A stretch of DNA of 5,580 bases, taken from positions 1 to 5,580 of the forward strand of contig JALVFC010000033.1 in NCBI GenBank assembly GCA_027030285.1. Reading direction: 5' to 3'. The DNA is from Thiotrichaceae bacterium. GTDB lineage: Bacteria > Pseudomonadota > Gammaproteobacteria > Thiotrichales > Thiotrichaceae. Shown here one piece after another: positions 1 through 5,575 of this stretch. The notes beneath the pieces were generated by a model that was given only the letters and a program-made list of their open reading frames with translations, made no database searches and was not told the DNA's origin. Each line of letters starts with the position of its first letter. Position 1 is the stretch's first letter. The position numbers and the translations under genes are program-made.

Positions 1-28
1 TCGAAGTTTAACCGCCTATTTCATCAAT

Positions 29-34
29 CTGGAT
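29..34 (+). promoter_or_regulatory. Weak ribosome binding site for coaD
   Basis: CTGGAT contains a GGA core at 31-33. It is 10 nt before GTG 44 but only 1 nt before TTG 35, so it favours the GTG start. A very similar CTGGAT element precedes kdsD and kdsC in this window at normal spacing, which supports its role in initiation. The match to the anti-Shine-Dalgarno sequence is short. Confidence 0.45.
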
Positions 35-43
35 TTGTTTATT

Positions 44-517
44 GTGATAGCTGTCTACCCTGGTACTTTTGATCCGATTACTAATGGTCATGTTGACCTT
101 GTGCATCGTGCTGCGCGGCTGTTTGATGAGGTGGTTATCGGGATTGCGGTGAGTGCCCGCAAGAATCCCCTTTTTACGCTGGAGGAGCGTATCACGCTTG
201 CTGGTGAGGTGGTTGCGGATTGGCAGAATGTGCGCGTGGAAGGGTTTGATTCTCTGCTGGTTGATTTTGTTCATGCACAAGGGGCTCAGGCGATTATTCG
301 TGGCTTACGTGCTGTTTCGGATTTTGAGTATGAGTTTCAGCTTGCCAGTATGAATCGACATTTGGCCCCTGATGTTGAGTCTGTTTTTTTGACACCCGCG
401 GAGCAGCATGCGTTTATTTCTTCTTCACTGGTGAAGGAGGTGTCGGCATTGGGGGGGGATATTTCGGGATTTGTGCCGGAGGTTGTCAAGCTGGCTTTGG
501 GGCGGAAGCATGGGTAG
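44..517 (+). CDS. coaD: Pantetheine-phosphate adenylyltransferase (PPAT)
   Basis: Catalyses the penultimate step of coenzyme A synthesis in the cytoplasm, transferring AMP from ATP to 4'-phosphopantetheine to give dephospho-CoA. From a GTG start at 44 the protein has 157 residues, close to the usual 155-165. Visible family motifs are YPGTFDPITNGH near the N-terminus (residues 5-16, the nucleotidyltransferase T/HxGH signature), a lysine near residue 40 in ARKNP, IIRGLRAVSDFEYE (residues 84-97) and ISSSLVKEV (residues 125-133). The reading frame is open upstream, and a TTG at 35 would add three residues. I prefer GTG 44 because it gives the short MIAVYPGT start typical of the family and lies about 10 nt after a GGA at 31-33, whereas TTG 35 would leave only 1 nt. 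No promoter is visible in the 43 nt upstream, so it may be co-transcribed with an unseen gene. A run of eight G (451-458) falls inside the gene without breaking the frame. Function is very secure; the exact start is moderately secure. Confidence 0.96.
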   Translation: MIAVYPGTFDPITNGHVDLVHRAARLFDEVVIGIAVSARKNPLFTLEERITLAGEVVADWQNVRVEGFDSLLVDFVHAQGAQAIIRGLRAVSDFEYEFQLASMNRHLAPDVESVFLTPAEQHAFISSSLVKEVSALGGDISGFVPEVVKLALGRKHG

Positions 518-518
518 C

Positions 519-548
519 TCCCCCTCCCTAAAGGGGAGAGGGGATTTT
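519..548 (+). terminator. Rho-independent terminator of coaD
   Basis: Two nt after the coaD stop, a 5' arm (519-528, C-rich) pairs with a 3' arm (534-544, G-rich). CTCCC at 524-528 pairs with GGGAG at 534-538, and TCCCC at 519-523 pairs with GGGGA at 540-544, with A539 as a single bulge and a five-base loop TAAAG. TTTT follows at 545-548. This is a strong GC-rich hairpin with a short T tail on the plus strand. On the minus strand the hairpin is not followed by a T run, so it is not an obvious terminator for the convergent gloA transcript. Confidence 0.85.
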
Positions 549-560
549 CCATTTCCGGTT

Positions 561-944
561 CTACTTTCTGGCGATCAGTTCGATTTGATAGCCATCCGGG
601 TCTTCGAGAAATGCGATAATGGTATCTCCTGCATTCATGGGACCAGCTTCGCGGATAATTTTGCCGCCTGCTGCGCGCATTTTTTCGCAGGCTTTGTAGA
701 CATCATCGACGGCGATGGCGATATGTCCAAACGCAGTTCCTATCTCATAGCTTTCTACGCCCCAGTTATAGGTCAGTTCCAGTACGGTATTTTCGGATTC
801 ATCACCGTAACCTACGAATGCCAGTGTAAATTTGCCGTCGGGGTATTCCTTGCGGCGTAGCTCTTTCATGCCCAGTACCTGAGTATAAAATGCAATTGAT
901 CTATCCAGATCGCCAACTCTGATCATGGTGTGCAGGATTCTCAT
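561..944 (-). CDS. gloA: Lactoylglutathione lyase (glyoxalase I, Ni2+ type)
   Basis: Cytoplasmic enzyme that isomerises the hemithioacetal of methylglyoxal and glutathione to S-lactoylglutathione, the first step of the glyoxalase detoxification route. The 127-residue product begins MRILHTMIRVGDLDRSI and closely resembles E. coli GloA (135 residues) from end to end, lacking only the short C-terminal tail. The four metal ligands known in E. coli fall at identical positions: His5, Glu56, His74 and Glu122. Other hallmarks are LAFVGYG (41-47), ELTYNWGV (56-63) and EDPDGYQIEL (114-123). The short form without the insertions of the zinc-dependent eukaryotic type implies the nickel/cobalt class. A GGAG Shine-Dalgarno sequence (plus-strand CTCC at 951-954) lies 6 nt before the ATG. 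The gene follows the DUF1015 gene on the same strand after 14 nt, so the two are probably co-transcribed. No T-tailed terminator was seen after its stop. Confidence 0.97.
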   Translation of the reverse strand: MRILHTMIRVGDLDRSIAFYTQVLGMKELRRKEYPDGKFTLAFVGYGDESENTVLELTYNWGVESYEIGTAFGHIAIAVDDVYKACEKMRAAGGKIIREAGPMNAGDTIIAFLEDPDGYQIELIARK

Positions 945-958
945 CGCTAACTCCGTTA

Positions 959-2203
959 TCAGTCTGTCAACATATGAGAAACTACGCCATCTGCCAGTTT
1001 AGGTTCAAACCAGGTAGATTTTGGTGGCATCACATTATTGCTATCAGCTACCCCCATCAGGTCTTCCATGCTGGTAGCAAACAGGGAGAAGGCAACGGCC
1101 ATTTCTCCACTATCCACACGTTTTTCCAGTCCTTCCAGGCCTCGAATGCCGCCAACAAAGTCAATACGGTCATCGGTACGTGGGTCACTAATACCCAGCA
1201 CAGGTTCAATCAGAAAGTCAGCAAGGCGACTAACATCCAGGCGGGCAACCGGGTCATCATCATTAACCAGCTCTGGCTTCAGGTTCAGCCGATACCATTT
1301 GTTGTTCAGATACATGCCGTATTCACTGGTTTGTGCTGGCTTGACTGGGGTGTCGCTGGGTGTGATCTGAAAATTCTTACTGACTTTGCTCATAAACTCG
1401 TCTTCAGATAGACCATTCAAGTCCTTGATCACGCGGTTATAGTCAAAAATTTTCATTTCATGGTGCGGGAAAATAACGGTTAAAAAATAATCCCACGGCG
1501 CTTTTCCTGCTTCTATGTCAGAATCTGCGCGGCGTGTTGCGCAAATTCGCGATGCCGATGCAGAGCGATGATGCCCGTCTGCGATATAAACTGCATCCAT
1601 GGCATTAAATGCTGTGGTCAACCGCTGAATTAAGGCTTCATTATCAATTACCCACAAAGTGTGCTGAATACCGTCATCGGCGGTGGCATCCATATCCGGT
1701 GTTTTAGCACTCACTTCAGCGAGTATCTCATCAACCTCTGGAGCAGCAGGATAAGCCAGTAGAACGGGACCAGTTTGTGCATTAACTGCGTCAATCTGGC
1801 GTACCCGGTCATCTTCCTTTACCGGACGGGTGTATTCGTGTTTGCGAATACGATTGCTATCGTAGTCATCAACGGATGCACCCGCAACCAGACCAGTCTG
1901 CTCAATTTCTCCCATAATCAGGCGATAAGCATAGTAACAAGGTTTATCATCACGCTTGAGCACGCCTTCGCCAATCATTTTTTTCAGGTTCTCGGCTGCT
2001 TTTGCGTAAACTTCAGGACTATAGGGGTCAGTGCCTTCAGGCAGGTCAATCTCCGGTTTTGAGATATGCAGAAAACTCCAGGGTTTACCTTCGGCACGCT
2101 CACGCGCTTCGGCGGTATTTAATACATCGTAGGGAGGGGCGATTACATCATCAGCCCTGCCTGGAGCAGGACGCAAACCGCGAAAGGGGGATATTAGATC
2201 CAT
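959..2203 (-). CDS. DUF1015 family protein (COG4198), possible SerK-like enzyme
   Basis: A 414-residue soluble protein with no signal peptide or membrane segment. It is recognised as DUF1015 (PF06245) by its conserved blocks: N-terminal PFRGLRPAPG (6-15) and APPYDV (22-27), KHEYTRPVKEDDR (121-133), NAQTGPVLLAY (141-151), ADGHHR (208-213) and a C-terminal MPPKSTWFEPKL (392-403). The length is typical of the family and nothing looks truncated. The function is not firmly established. The ADGHHR block resembles the motif in ParB-like folds such as the free serine kinases SerK and SbnI, and family members elsewhere are often near serine synthesis genes, so a small-molecule kinase role is a reasonable inference but not shown here. 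The ATG at 2201-2203 has a weak GAG-containing Shine-Dalgarno sequence about 9 nt upstream. A TATAAT -10 lies 33 nt before the start. It is the first gene of an apparent operon with gloA. Family assignment is secure; biochemical role is open. Confidence 0.9.
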   Translation of the reverse strand: MDLISPFRGLRPAPGRADDVIAPPYDVLNTAEARERAEGKPWSFLHISKPEIDLPEGTDPYSPEVYAKAAENLKKMIGEGVLKRDDKPCYYAYRLIMGEIEQTGLVAGASVDDYDSNRIRKHEYTRPVKEDDRVRQIDAVNAQTGPVLLAYPAAPEVDEILAEVSAKTPDMDATADDGIQHTLWVIDNEALIQRLTTAFNAMDAVYIADGHHRSASASRICATRRADSDIEAGKAPWDYFLTVIFPHHEMKIFDYNRVIKDLNGLSEDEFMSKVSKNFQITPSDTPVKPAQTSEYGMYLNNKWYRLNLKPELVNDDDPVARLDVSRLADFLIEPVLGISDPRTDDRIDFVGGIRGLEGLEKRVDSGEMAVAFSLFATSMEDLMGVADSNNVMPPKSTWFEPKLADGVVSHMLTD

Positions 2204-2236
2204 GGGAAAAGTCTCAACAGATTAAAAAGTGGCGTT

Positions 2237-2265
2237 ATTATAGCGAGATCAGGCAAGACATCCAC
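2237..2265 (-). promoter_or_regulatory. Predicted sigma70-type promoter of DUF1015-gloA
   Basis: The minus strand reads TATAAT at 2242-2237, a perfect -10 hexamer. With a 17-nt spacer the -35 position falls on GTGGAT (2265-2260), a poor match to TTGACA, so the promoter may need an activator or be weak. The start site would be near 2230, giving a leader of about 27 nt. The -35 position overlaps one arm of an inverted repeat (2260-2266), which suggests regulation. This is an inference from sequence only. Confidence 0.5.
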
Positions 2266-2313
2266 TTTCATACAGAATATTATTCATGTACAAAAACCGG
2301 CTTATGAGTGGAT
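2260..2313. repeat. Inverted repeat ATCCACT / AGTGGAT in divergent control region
   Basis: ATCCACT at 2260-2266 and AGTGGAT at 2307-2313 are perfect 7-bp inverted copies with 40 nt between them. The match extends to CAT/ATG if two T bases are looped out. A third related copy, AAAGTGG at 2226-2232, is an exact inverted match to CCACTTT at 2262-2268. The three copies sit at the predicted start site and -35 of the minus promoter and just upstream of the plus promoter. They could be sites for a regulator, or chance matches in a 179-nt region. Confidence 0.4.
2271..2290. promoter_or_regulatory. Candidate operator palindrome between divergent promoters
   Basis: GAATA (2275-2279) and TATTC (2281-2285) form a perfect 5-bp inverted repeat around a single T. 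They are flanked by TACA (2271-2274) and TGTA (2287-2290), which also pair once A2286 is skipped. The element lies between the two predicted promoters and inside the ATCCACT/AGTGGAT repeat. This arrangement fits a dimeric regulator site, but no cognate regulator gene is in the window and the AT-rich sequence raises the chance of coincidence. Confidence 0.4.
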
Positions 2314-2317
2314 TAGC

Positions 2318-2347
2318 CTGCCATTACGCAGCTTTCTCTTGTATAAT
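2318..2347 (+). promoter_or_regulatory. Predicted sigma70-type promoter of the yrbG-kdsD-kdsC-lptC cluster
   Basis: A perfect TATAAT -10 lies at 2342-2347, with CTGCCA (2318-2323, four of six matches to TTGACA) 18 nt upstream. The start site would be near 2354, leaving a leader of about 29 nt before the yrbG ATG at 2383. It is the only clear promoter upstream of the four-gene cluster in this window. Confidence 0.6.
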
Positions 2348-2382
2348 CCGCGACTTTCCAGACCACCCACGACGAAGATCAT

Positions 2383-3381
2383 ATGGATTTGTTATATTAT
2401 AGCCTGGCGATTCTAGCTGGTTTTGCACTCCTTATCTGGAGCTCAGATCGTTTTGTTGATGGAGCCGCTGATCTGGCTCGCCATTTTGGGGTATCGCCGA
2501 TGGTGGTCGGCATGATTATCATTGGTTTTGGAACCTCAGCGCCAGAAATGCTGGTTTCCAGCCTGGCGGCTTTTAATGGTAATCCCCAGATAGGTATTGG
2601 TAATGCGATAGGTTCCAATATTACCAATATCGCGCTGGTTCTCGGTATTACTGCTATTTTTTACGCCATTCCCGTCAAATCCCGCATTGTCCGTATCGAA
2701 TTACCCATGCTATTGGCGGTCACTGTACTCGCGGCTGTTTTATTGAGCTTTGGGGATTTTGGTCGGCTTGATGGTTTAGTGCTGCTGCTTGTACTCGGAT
2801 TTGTTCTGAGCTGGATGATTTATTCAGCAAAGCATAAATATCCCGACGAATTGCTGACTGATATCGAAGAGCACTTCCCCAATACACATCGTACCACCGC
2901 TATGTTCTGGACGGTTGCAGGACTCACTTTATTACTAGTCAGTTCACAAATGCTGGTATGGGGTGCCAGTCATATTGCCACATTGCTGGGGGTAAGTGAT
3001 CTGGTGATTGGTTTAACTATTGTTGCTATTGGAACCAGCTTGCCAGAAGTTGCTGCCACATTAATGAGCGCAAAAAAAGGGGAAACAGATCTGGCAATTG
3101 GCAATATTGTAGGGTCAAACTTCTTTAATACTTTAGGCGTACTCGCTCTGCCTGCATTGATTAATCCACATACGCCCGACATCGACGCCATCTACCGCGA
3201 CATGCCAATATCGTTACTACTAACAGCGATACTATTACTCTTTGCCTGGGGTTGCTGGCAAAAAAGAATCATCAAATTCTGGAAAGGTGTTATTCTTTTT
3301 AGTCTATTTCTCGGCTATCAGGTTTTGCTTTTTGTACAGAGTACACAACATATTACCTGCCAGAGCTGGCTTTGTTTTTGA
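2383..3381 (+). CDS. yrbG: CaCA-family cation exchanger, YrbG type
   Basis: Inner-membrane protein of the calcium/cation antiporter superfamily, proposed to exchange Ca2+ or another cation against Na+ or H+. The 332 residues (E. coli YrbG has about 325) form roughly ten hydrophobic segments in two homologous halves. The first half has the alpha-1 repeat GFGTSAPEMLVS (48-59) followed by GNAIGSNITN (73-82). The second has the alpha-2 repeat AIGTSLPEVAAT (215-226) followed by GNIVGSNFFN (240-249). The acidic residues Glu55 and Glu222 in these repeats are the expected cation ligands. A charged cytosolic loop (about 149-172, rich in Asp, Glu and His) separates the halves. A weak GAAG (2374-2377) precedes the ATG. 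It sits 54 nt upstream of kdsD, as in E. coli, and probably heads the transcript. Family and orthology are clear; the transported ion is not shown by the sequence. Confidence 0.93.
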   Translation: MDLLYYSLAILAGFALLIWSSDRFVDGAADLARHFGVSPMVVGMIIIGFGTSAPEMLVSSLAAFNGNPQIGIGNAIGSNITNIALVLGITAIFYAIPVKSRIVRIELPMLLAVTVLAAVLLSFGDFGRLDGLVLLLVLGFVLSWMIYSAKHKYPDELLTDIEEHFPNTHRTTAMFWTVAGLTLLLVSSQMLVWGASHIATLLGVSDLVIGLTIVAIGTSLPEVAATLMSAKKGETDLAIGNIVGSNFFNTLGVLALPALINPHTPDIDAIYRDMPISLLLTAILLLFAWGCWQKRIIKFWKGVILFSLFLGYQVLLFVQSTQHITCQSWLCF

Positions 3382-3423
3382 CAGCCTTGCCCCCTGAAAT
3401 GAGGGTTATCGCTGCTATTTAAT

Positions 3424-3433
3424 CTGGATACTT
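3424..3433 (+). promoter_or_regulatory. Ribosome binding region of kdsD (CTGGATACTT)
   Basis: CTGGATACTT carries a GGA core at 3426-3428, 7 nt before the ATG at 3436. The identical 10-mer occurs 3 nt before the kdsC start (4450-4459), suggesting a shared, moderately weak initiation signal. It supports ATG 3436 as the true start. Confidence 0.5.
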
Positions 3434-3435
3434 TT

Positions 3436-4434
3436 ATGTCATCAGCCCCATCAACGAACAACACCGGTTTTATTAATATCGCCAGACGTGTCATTCGTAT
3501 CGAACAAACTGCCATTGATGATCTGGCTGTCAAACTGGACGATTCTTTCGCACAAGCCTGCCAAACCATTTTACAAAGCAAAGGTCGGCTGATTATTACT
3601 GGCATGGGAAAATCAGGGCATATCAGTAACAAAATGGCTGCTACTCTGGCAAGTACAGGTACACCTGCCTATTTCGTGCATCCGGGTGAGGCCTTGCATG
3701 GTGACCTGGGCATGATTCTTCCCGAGGATGTCGTCATTGCCATTTCCAATTCTGGCAGCACAGAAGAATTACTGGTACTGGCATCTGCGACCAAACGCCA
3801 CGGCACTACGATTATCTCCATGACGGGTAATCCGGAGTCCGCGCTGGCTGAACTCAGTGATATCCACCTTGATATTGGCGTTGAAGAGGAAGCCTGCCCA
3901 CTAGGGCTGGCACCCACATCAAGCACCACCGTCACCCTGGTTCTTGGAGATGCACTTGCCGTTGCACTACTGGAAGCTCGTGGTTTTACACATGAAGACT
4001 TTGCTCGCTCGCACCCCGCCGGACGGTTGGGCAAACGTCTACTGGTGCATGTTGGGGATATCATGCATTCGGGTGAGCAATTACCTGTGGTTGCGCCAGA
4101 TGCCTCAATGCAGCAGGCAATTCTGGAAATGACCAGTAAAAAGCTTGGTGCGACACTTATTTGTGATGAGCAACAAACCCTGCTGGGCATATTTACGGAC
4201 GGGGATTTACGGCGTAGCTTTGAAAAGGACAAAATCCAGTCAGACATGGATAGCGTGCACATTAGTGAAATCAGTAGCTCATGCAAATATGTCACGCAAG
4301 CCAGGCAGCTCGCGGTGGATGCCTTAACCCTGATGCAGGCACATGAAATTACCGTTCTGCCGGTTGTGGATGACAAACAGCGCGTGACAGGTATTATACA
4401 TATGCACGATTTATTAAAGGCTGGCATAGCCTGA
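3436..4434 (+). CDS. kdsD: D-arabinose-5-phosphate isomerase
   Basis: Cytoplasmic aldose-ketose isomerase that converts D-ribulose 5-phosphate to D-arabinose 5-phosphate, the first step of Kdo synthesis for the LPS inner core. The 332-residue protein aligns almost gap-free with E. coli KdsD (328). An N-terminal SIS (sugar isomerase) domain covers about residues 40-180 and includes ITGMGKSGHI (54-63), VHPGEALHGDLGM (81-93), SNSGSTEE (104-111) and CPLGLAPTSSTT (154-165). Residues matching the E. coli catalytic set are present at the same numbers: Lys59, Glu111, Glu152 and His193. Two CBS domains follow (about 208-265 and 275-330), with GIFTDGDLRR (251-260) and IIHMHDLL (320-327). Having CBS domains points to a housekeeping enzyme of the KdsD/GutQ type; the location next to kdsC and lptC argues for KdsD. 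It lies 54 nt after yrbG and 28 nt before kdsC. Confidence 0.97.
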   Translation: MSSAPSTNNTGFINIARRVIRIEQTAIDDLAVKLDDSFAQACQTILQSKGRLIITGMGKSGHISNKMAATLASTGTPAYFVHPGEALHGDLGMILPEDVVIAISNSGSTEELLVLASATKRHGTTIISMTGNPESALAELSDIHLDIGVEEEACPLGLAPTSSTTVTLVLGDALAVALLEARGFTHEDFARSHPAGRLGKRLLVHVGDIMHSGEQLPVVAPDASMQQAILEMTSKKLGATLICDEQQTLLGIFTDGDLRRSFEKDKIQSDMDSVHISEISSSCKYVTQARQLAVDALTLMQAHEITVLPVVDDKQRVTGIIHMHDLLKAGIA

Positions 4435-4449
4435 CTCTCTAACACTTCC

Positions 4450-4459
4450 CTGGATACTT
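4450..4459 (+). promoter_or_regulatory. Ribosome binding region of kdsC (CTGGATACTT)
   Basis: An exact second copy of the 10-mer found before kdsD. Its GGA (4452-4454) lies 8 nt before the ATG at 4463, which supports that start and the short N-terminus of this KdsC. Confidence 0.5.
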
Positions 4460-4462
4460 CTC

Positions 4463-4993
4463 ATGAAAAGAGCTTTAGAACTCGCCCAAACCATTAAGCT
4501 GGTTATTTTTGATGTTGATGGTGTTTTAACCGACGGCAGTCTGTTTTATGATGACAAGGGACATGAGTATAAAGCCTTTAATTCCAAAGATGGGCACGGC
4601 ATTCGCATGTTACAGGATGCAGGGATCGAGTCCGCCATTATCACTGGCAGAAAGTCCGAGCTCGTGCTGCACCGCGCGCAGAACCTCAACATCTCCCCTA
4701 GCCTGATTTACCAGGGCTATCGTGATAAACGTCCTGCTTTTGCAGACTTGCTTGAGAAAACTGAACTTGCCGCCAGGAATATTGCCTACGTGGGTGATGA
4801 TGTGATGGATTTACCCATCATGAATAAAGTTGGCTTTGCCATTGCAGTCAATGATGCCCACCCATTTGTATGCAAACATGCCGATTGGGTAACACGTGCT
4901 AACGGCGGCAAAGGTGCGGTTAGAGAAATTAGTGAAATGATTCTTGAAGCACAGGGAAAGCTTGCTATGATGCTGGAATCGTACTTAAAGTAA
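4463..4993 (+). CDS. kdsC: 3-deoxy-D-manno-octulosonate 8-phosphate phosphatase
   Basis: Cytoplasmic Mg2+-dependent HAD-superfamily phosphatase that removes phosphate from Kdo-8-phosphate to give Kdo, the last step before activation to CMP-Kdo. The 176-residue protein has the C0-type HAD motifs without a cap domain: DVDGVLTDG (17-25) with nucleophile Asp17 and acid/base Asp19, IITGRKS (59-65) with Thr61, the motif III lysine in RDKR (Lys89), and YVGDDVMDLP (109-118) with Asp112 and Asp113. The family-specific GGKGAVRE (148-155) and AQGKL (163-167) near the C-terminus match E. coli KdsC, whose C-terminal tail contributes to the active site in the tetramer. It is about 12 residues shorter than E. 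coli KdsC, mostly at the variable N-terminus, so nothing essential is missing. It lies 28 nt after kdsD and 12 nt before lptC, consistent with one transcript. Confidence 0.97.
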   Translation: MKRALELAQTIKLVIFDVDGVLTDGSLFYDDKGHEYKAFNSKDGHGIRMLQDAGIESAIITGRKSELVLHRAQNLNISPSLIYQGYRDKRPAFADLLEKTELAARNIAYVGDDVMDLPIMNKVGFAIAVNDAHPFVCKHADWVTRANGGKGAVREISEMILEAQGKLAMMLESYLK

Positions 4994-5005
4994 CAACTTG
5001 AAGAC

Positions 5006-5575
5006 ATGCGCTACAGTGGAATCACTTATCTGGCACTTGCCGTTGCGTTTGCAGCCACTCTAACCTGGTTGCACAAGCTATGGCGCACACAAAGCGTTTT
5101 TACCGAAAAACTCAACACCAGCGAAATTGATTATTACCTGAGTGATTTTTCACTCTTATCCTTTGATAGCAACGGTAACAAACGGTTTATTGTGTCTGGC
5201 GAGCATTTTGTGCACCAGCGCGCCACAAAAACCAGCGATATCTACAAACCGTCTTTTATCGTACATACAGAAACAAACACTGTGACCATGGTCGCCAATA
5301 AGGCGAGACAAGATACCACGGGTGATATTACACTTAACGGTAAAGTGTCACTGACCAGACCAGAAAGTGAAACGAATACAGGTCTTGAAATACAAACTGT
5401 GGATTTACATTACTCACCTGACAAGCGCATTGCATATACCAACGCACCAGTCAGACTGATAATGACAGATGGAAATACCCTTTCAGCCGTGGGTATGGAA
5501 GAAGACCTCACTACACAAACAACCAGGCTATTATCAGATGTTCATGCAGAATATAAACCCGCCCCAACTGAATAA
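5006..5575 (+). CDS. lptC: LPS export ABC transporter periplasmic protein LptC
   Basis: Bitopic inner-membrane protein that joins the LptB2FG transporter to the periplasmic bridge protein LptA and passes LPS between them. The 189-residue protein (E. coli LptC has 191) has one N-terminal membrane anchor at about residues 6-22, followed by a soluble periplasmic part rich in alternating beta-strand patterns, as expected for the beta-jellyroll LptC/YrbK fold. Recognisable stretches include YYLSDFSLLSFDSNG (43-57), TVTMVANKARQDTTGDITLNG (92-112 overall), where the DITLNGKV block matches the YLYGHV region of E. coli, and TLSAVGMEEDL (158-168). Overall identity to E. coli is low, as is usual for LptC, so the call rests on topology, length and position directly after kdsC. 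The ATG is preceded closely by GAAG (5000-5003, only 2 nt away), an unusually short spacing. The kdsC stop is 12 nt upstream, so translational coupling is plausible. Confidence 0.9.
   Translation: MRYSGITYLALAVAFAATLTWLHKLWRTQSVFTEKLNTSEIDYYLSDFSLLSFDSNGNKRFIVSGEHFVHQRATKTSDIYKPSFIVHTETNTVTMVANKARQDTTGDITLNGKVSLTRPESETNTGLEIQTVDLHYSPDKRIAYTNAPVRLIMTDGNTLSAVGMEEDLTTQTTRLLSDVHAEYKPAPTE

Noticed and set aside
1..43. 3' end of an upstream gene such as rsmD
   Set aside because: A TAA at 9-11 could end an upstream gene, but too few codons are visible to recognise any protein, and another frame stays open to 70-72.
471..860. 129-residue plus-strand frame across the coaD end and gloA
   Set aside because: It overlaps the coaD terminator and the antisense of gloA, has no family features, and gloA on the other strand is unambiguous.
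974..1411. Plus-strand frames (145 and 110 residues) opposite the DUF1015 gene
   Set aside because: Both are shadows of a conserved protein on the minus strand and show no plausible domain or ribosome binding site.
3392..3405. Terminator between yrbG and kdsD (CCCT/AGGG hairpin)
   Set aside because: The stem has only four pairs with a six-base loop and no following T run, so read-through into kdsD is more likely.
3378..3423. Internal promoter before kdsD: perfect TTGACA at 3378-3383
   Set aside because: No acceptable -10 occurs at 16-18 nt spacing. The nearest candidates (GGTTAT at 3404, TATTTA at 3416) are 20 or more nt away and match poorly.
3669..4445. 258-residue open frame antisense to kdsD
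   Set aside because: It lies wholly opposite a gene with all catalytic residues intact. Its translation is Ser/Cys-rich with no recognisable domain, as expected of a shadow frame.
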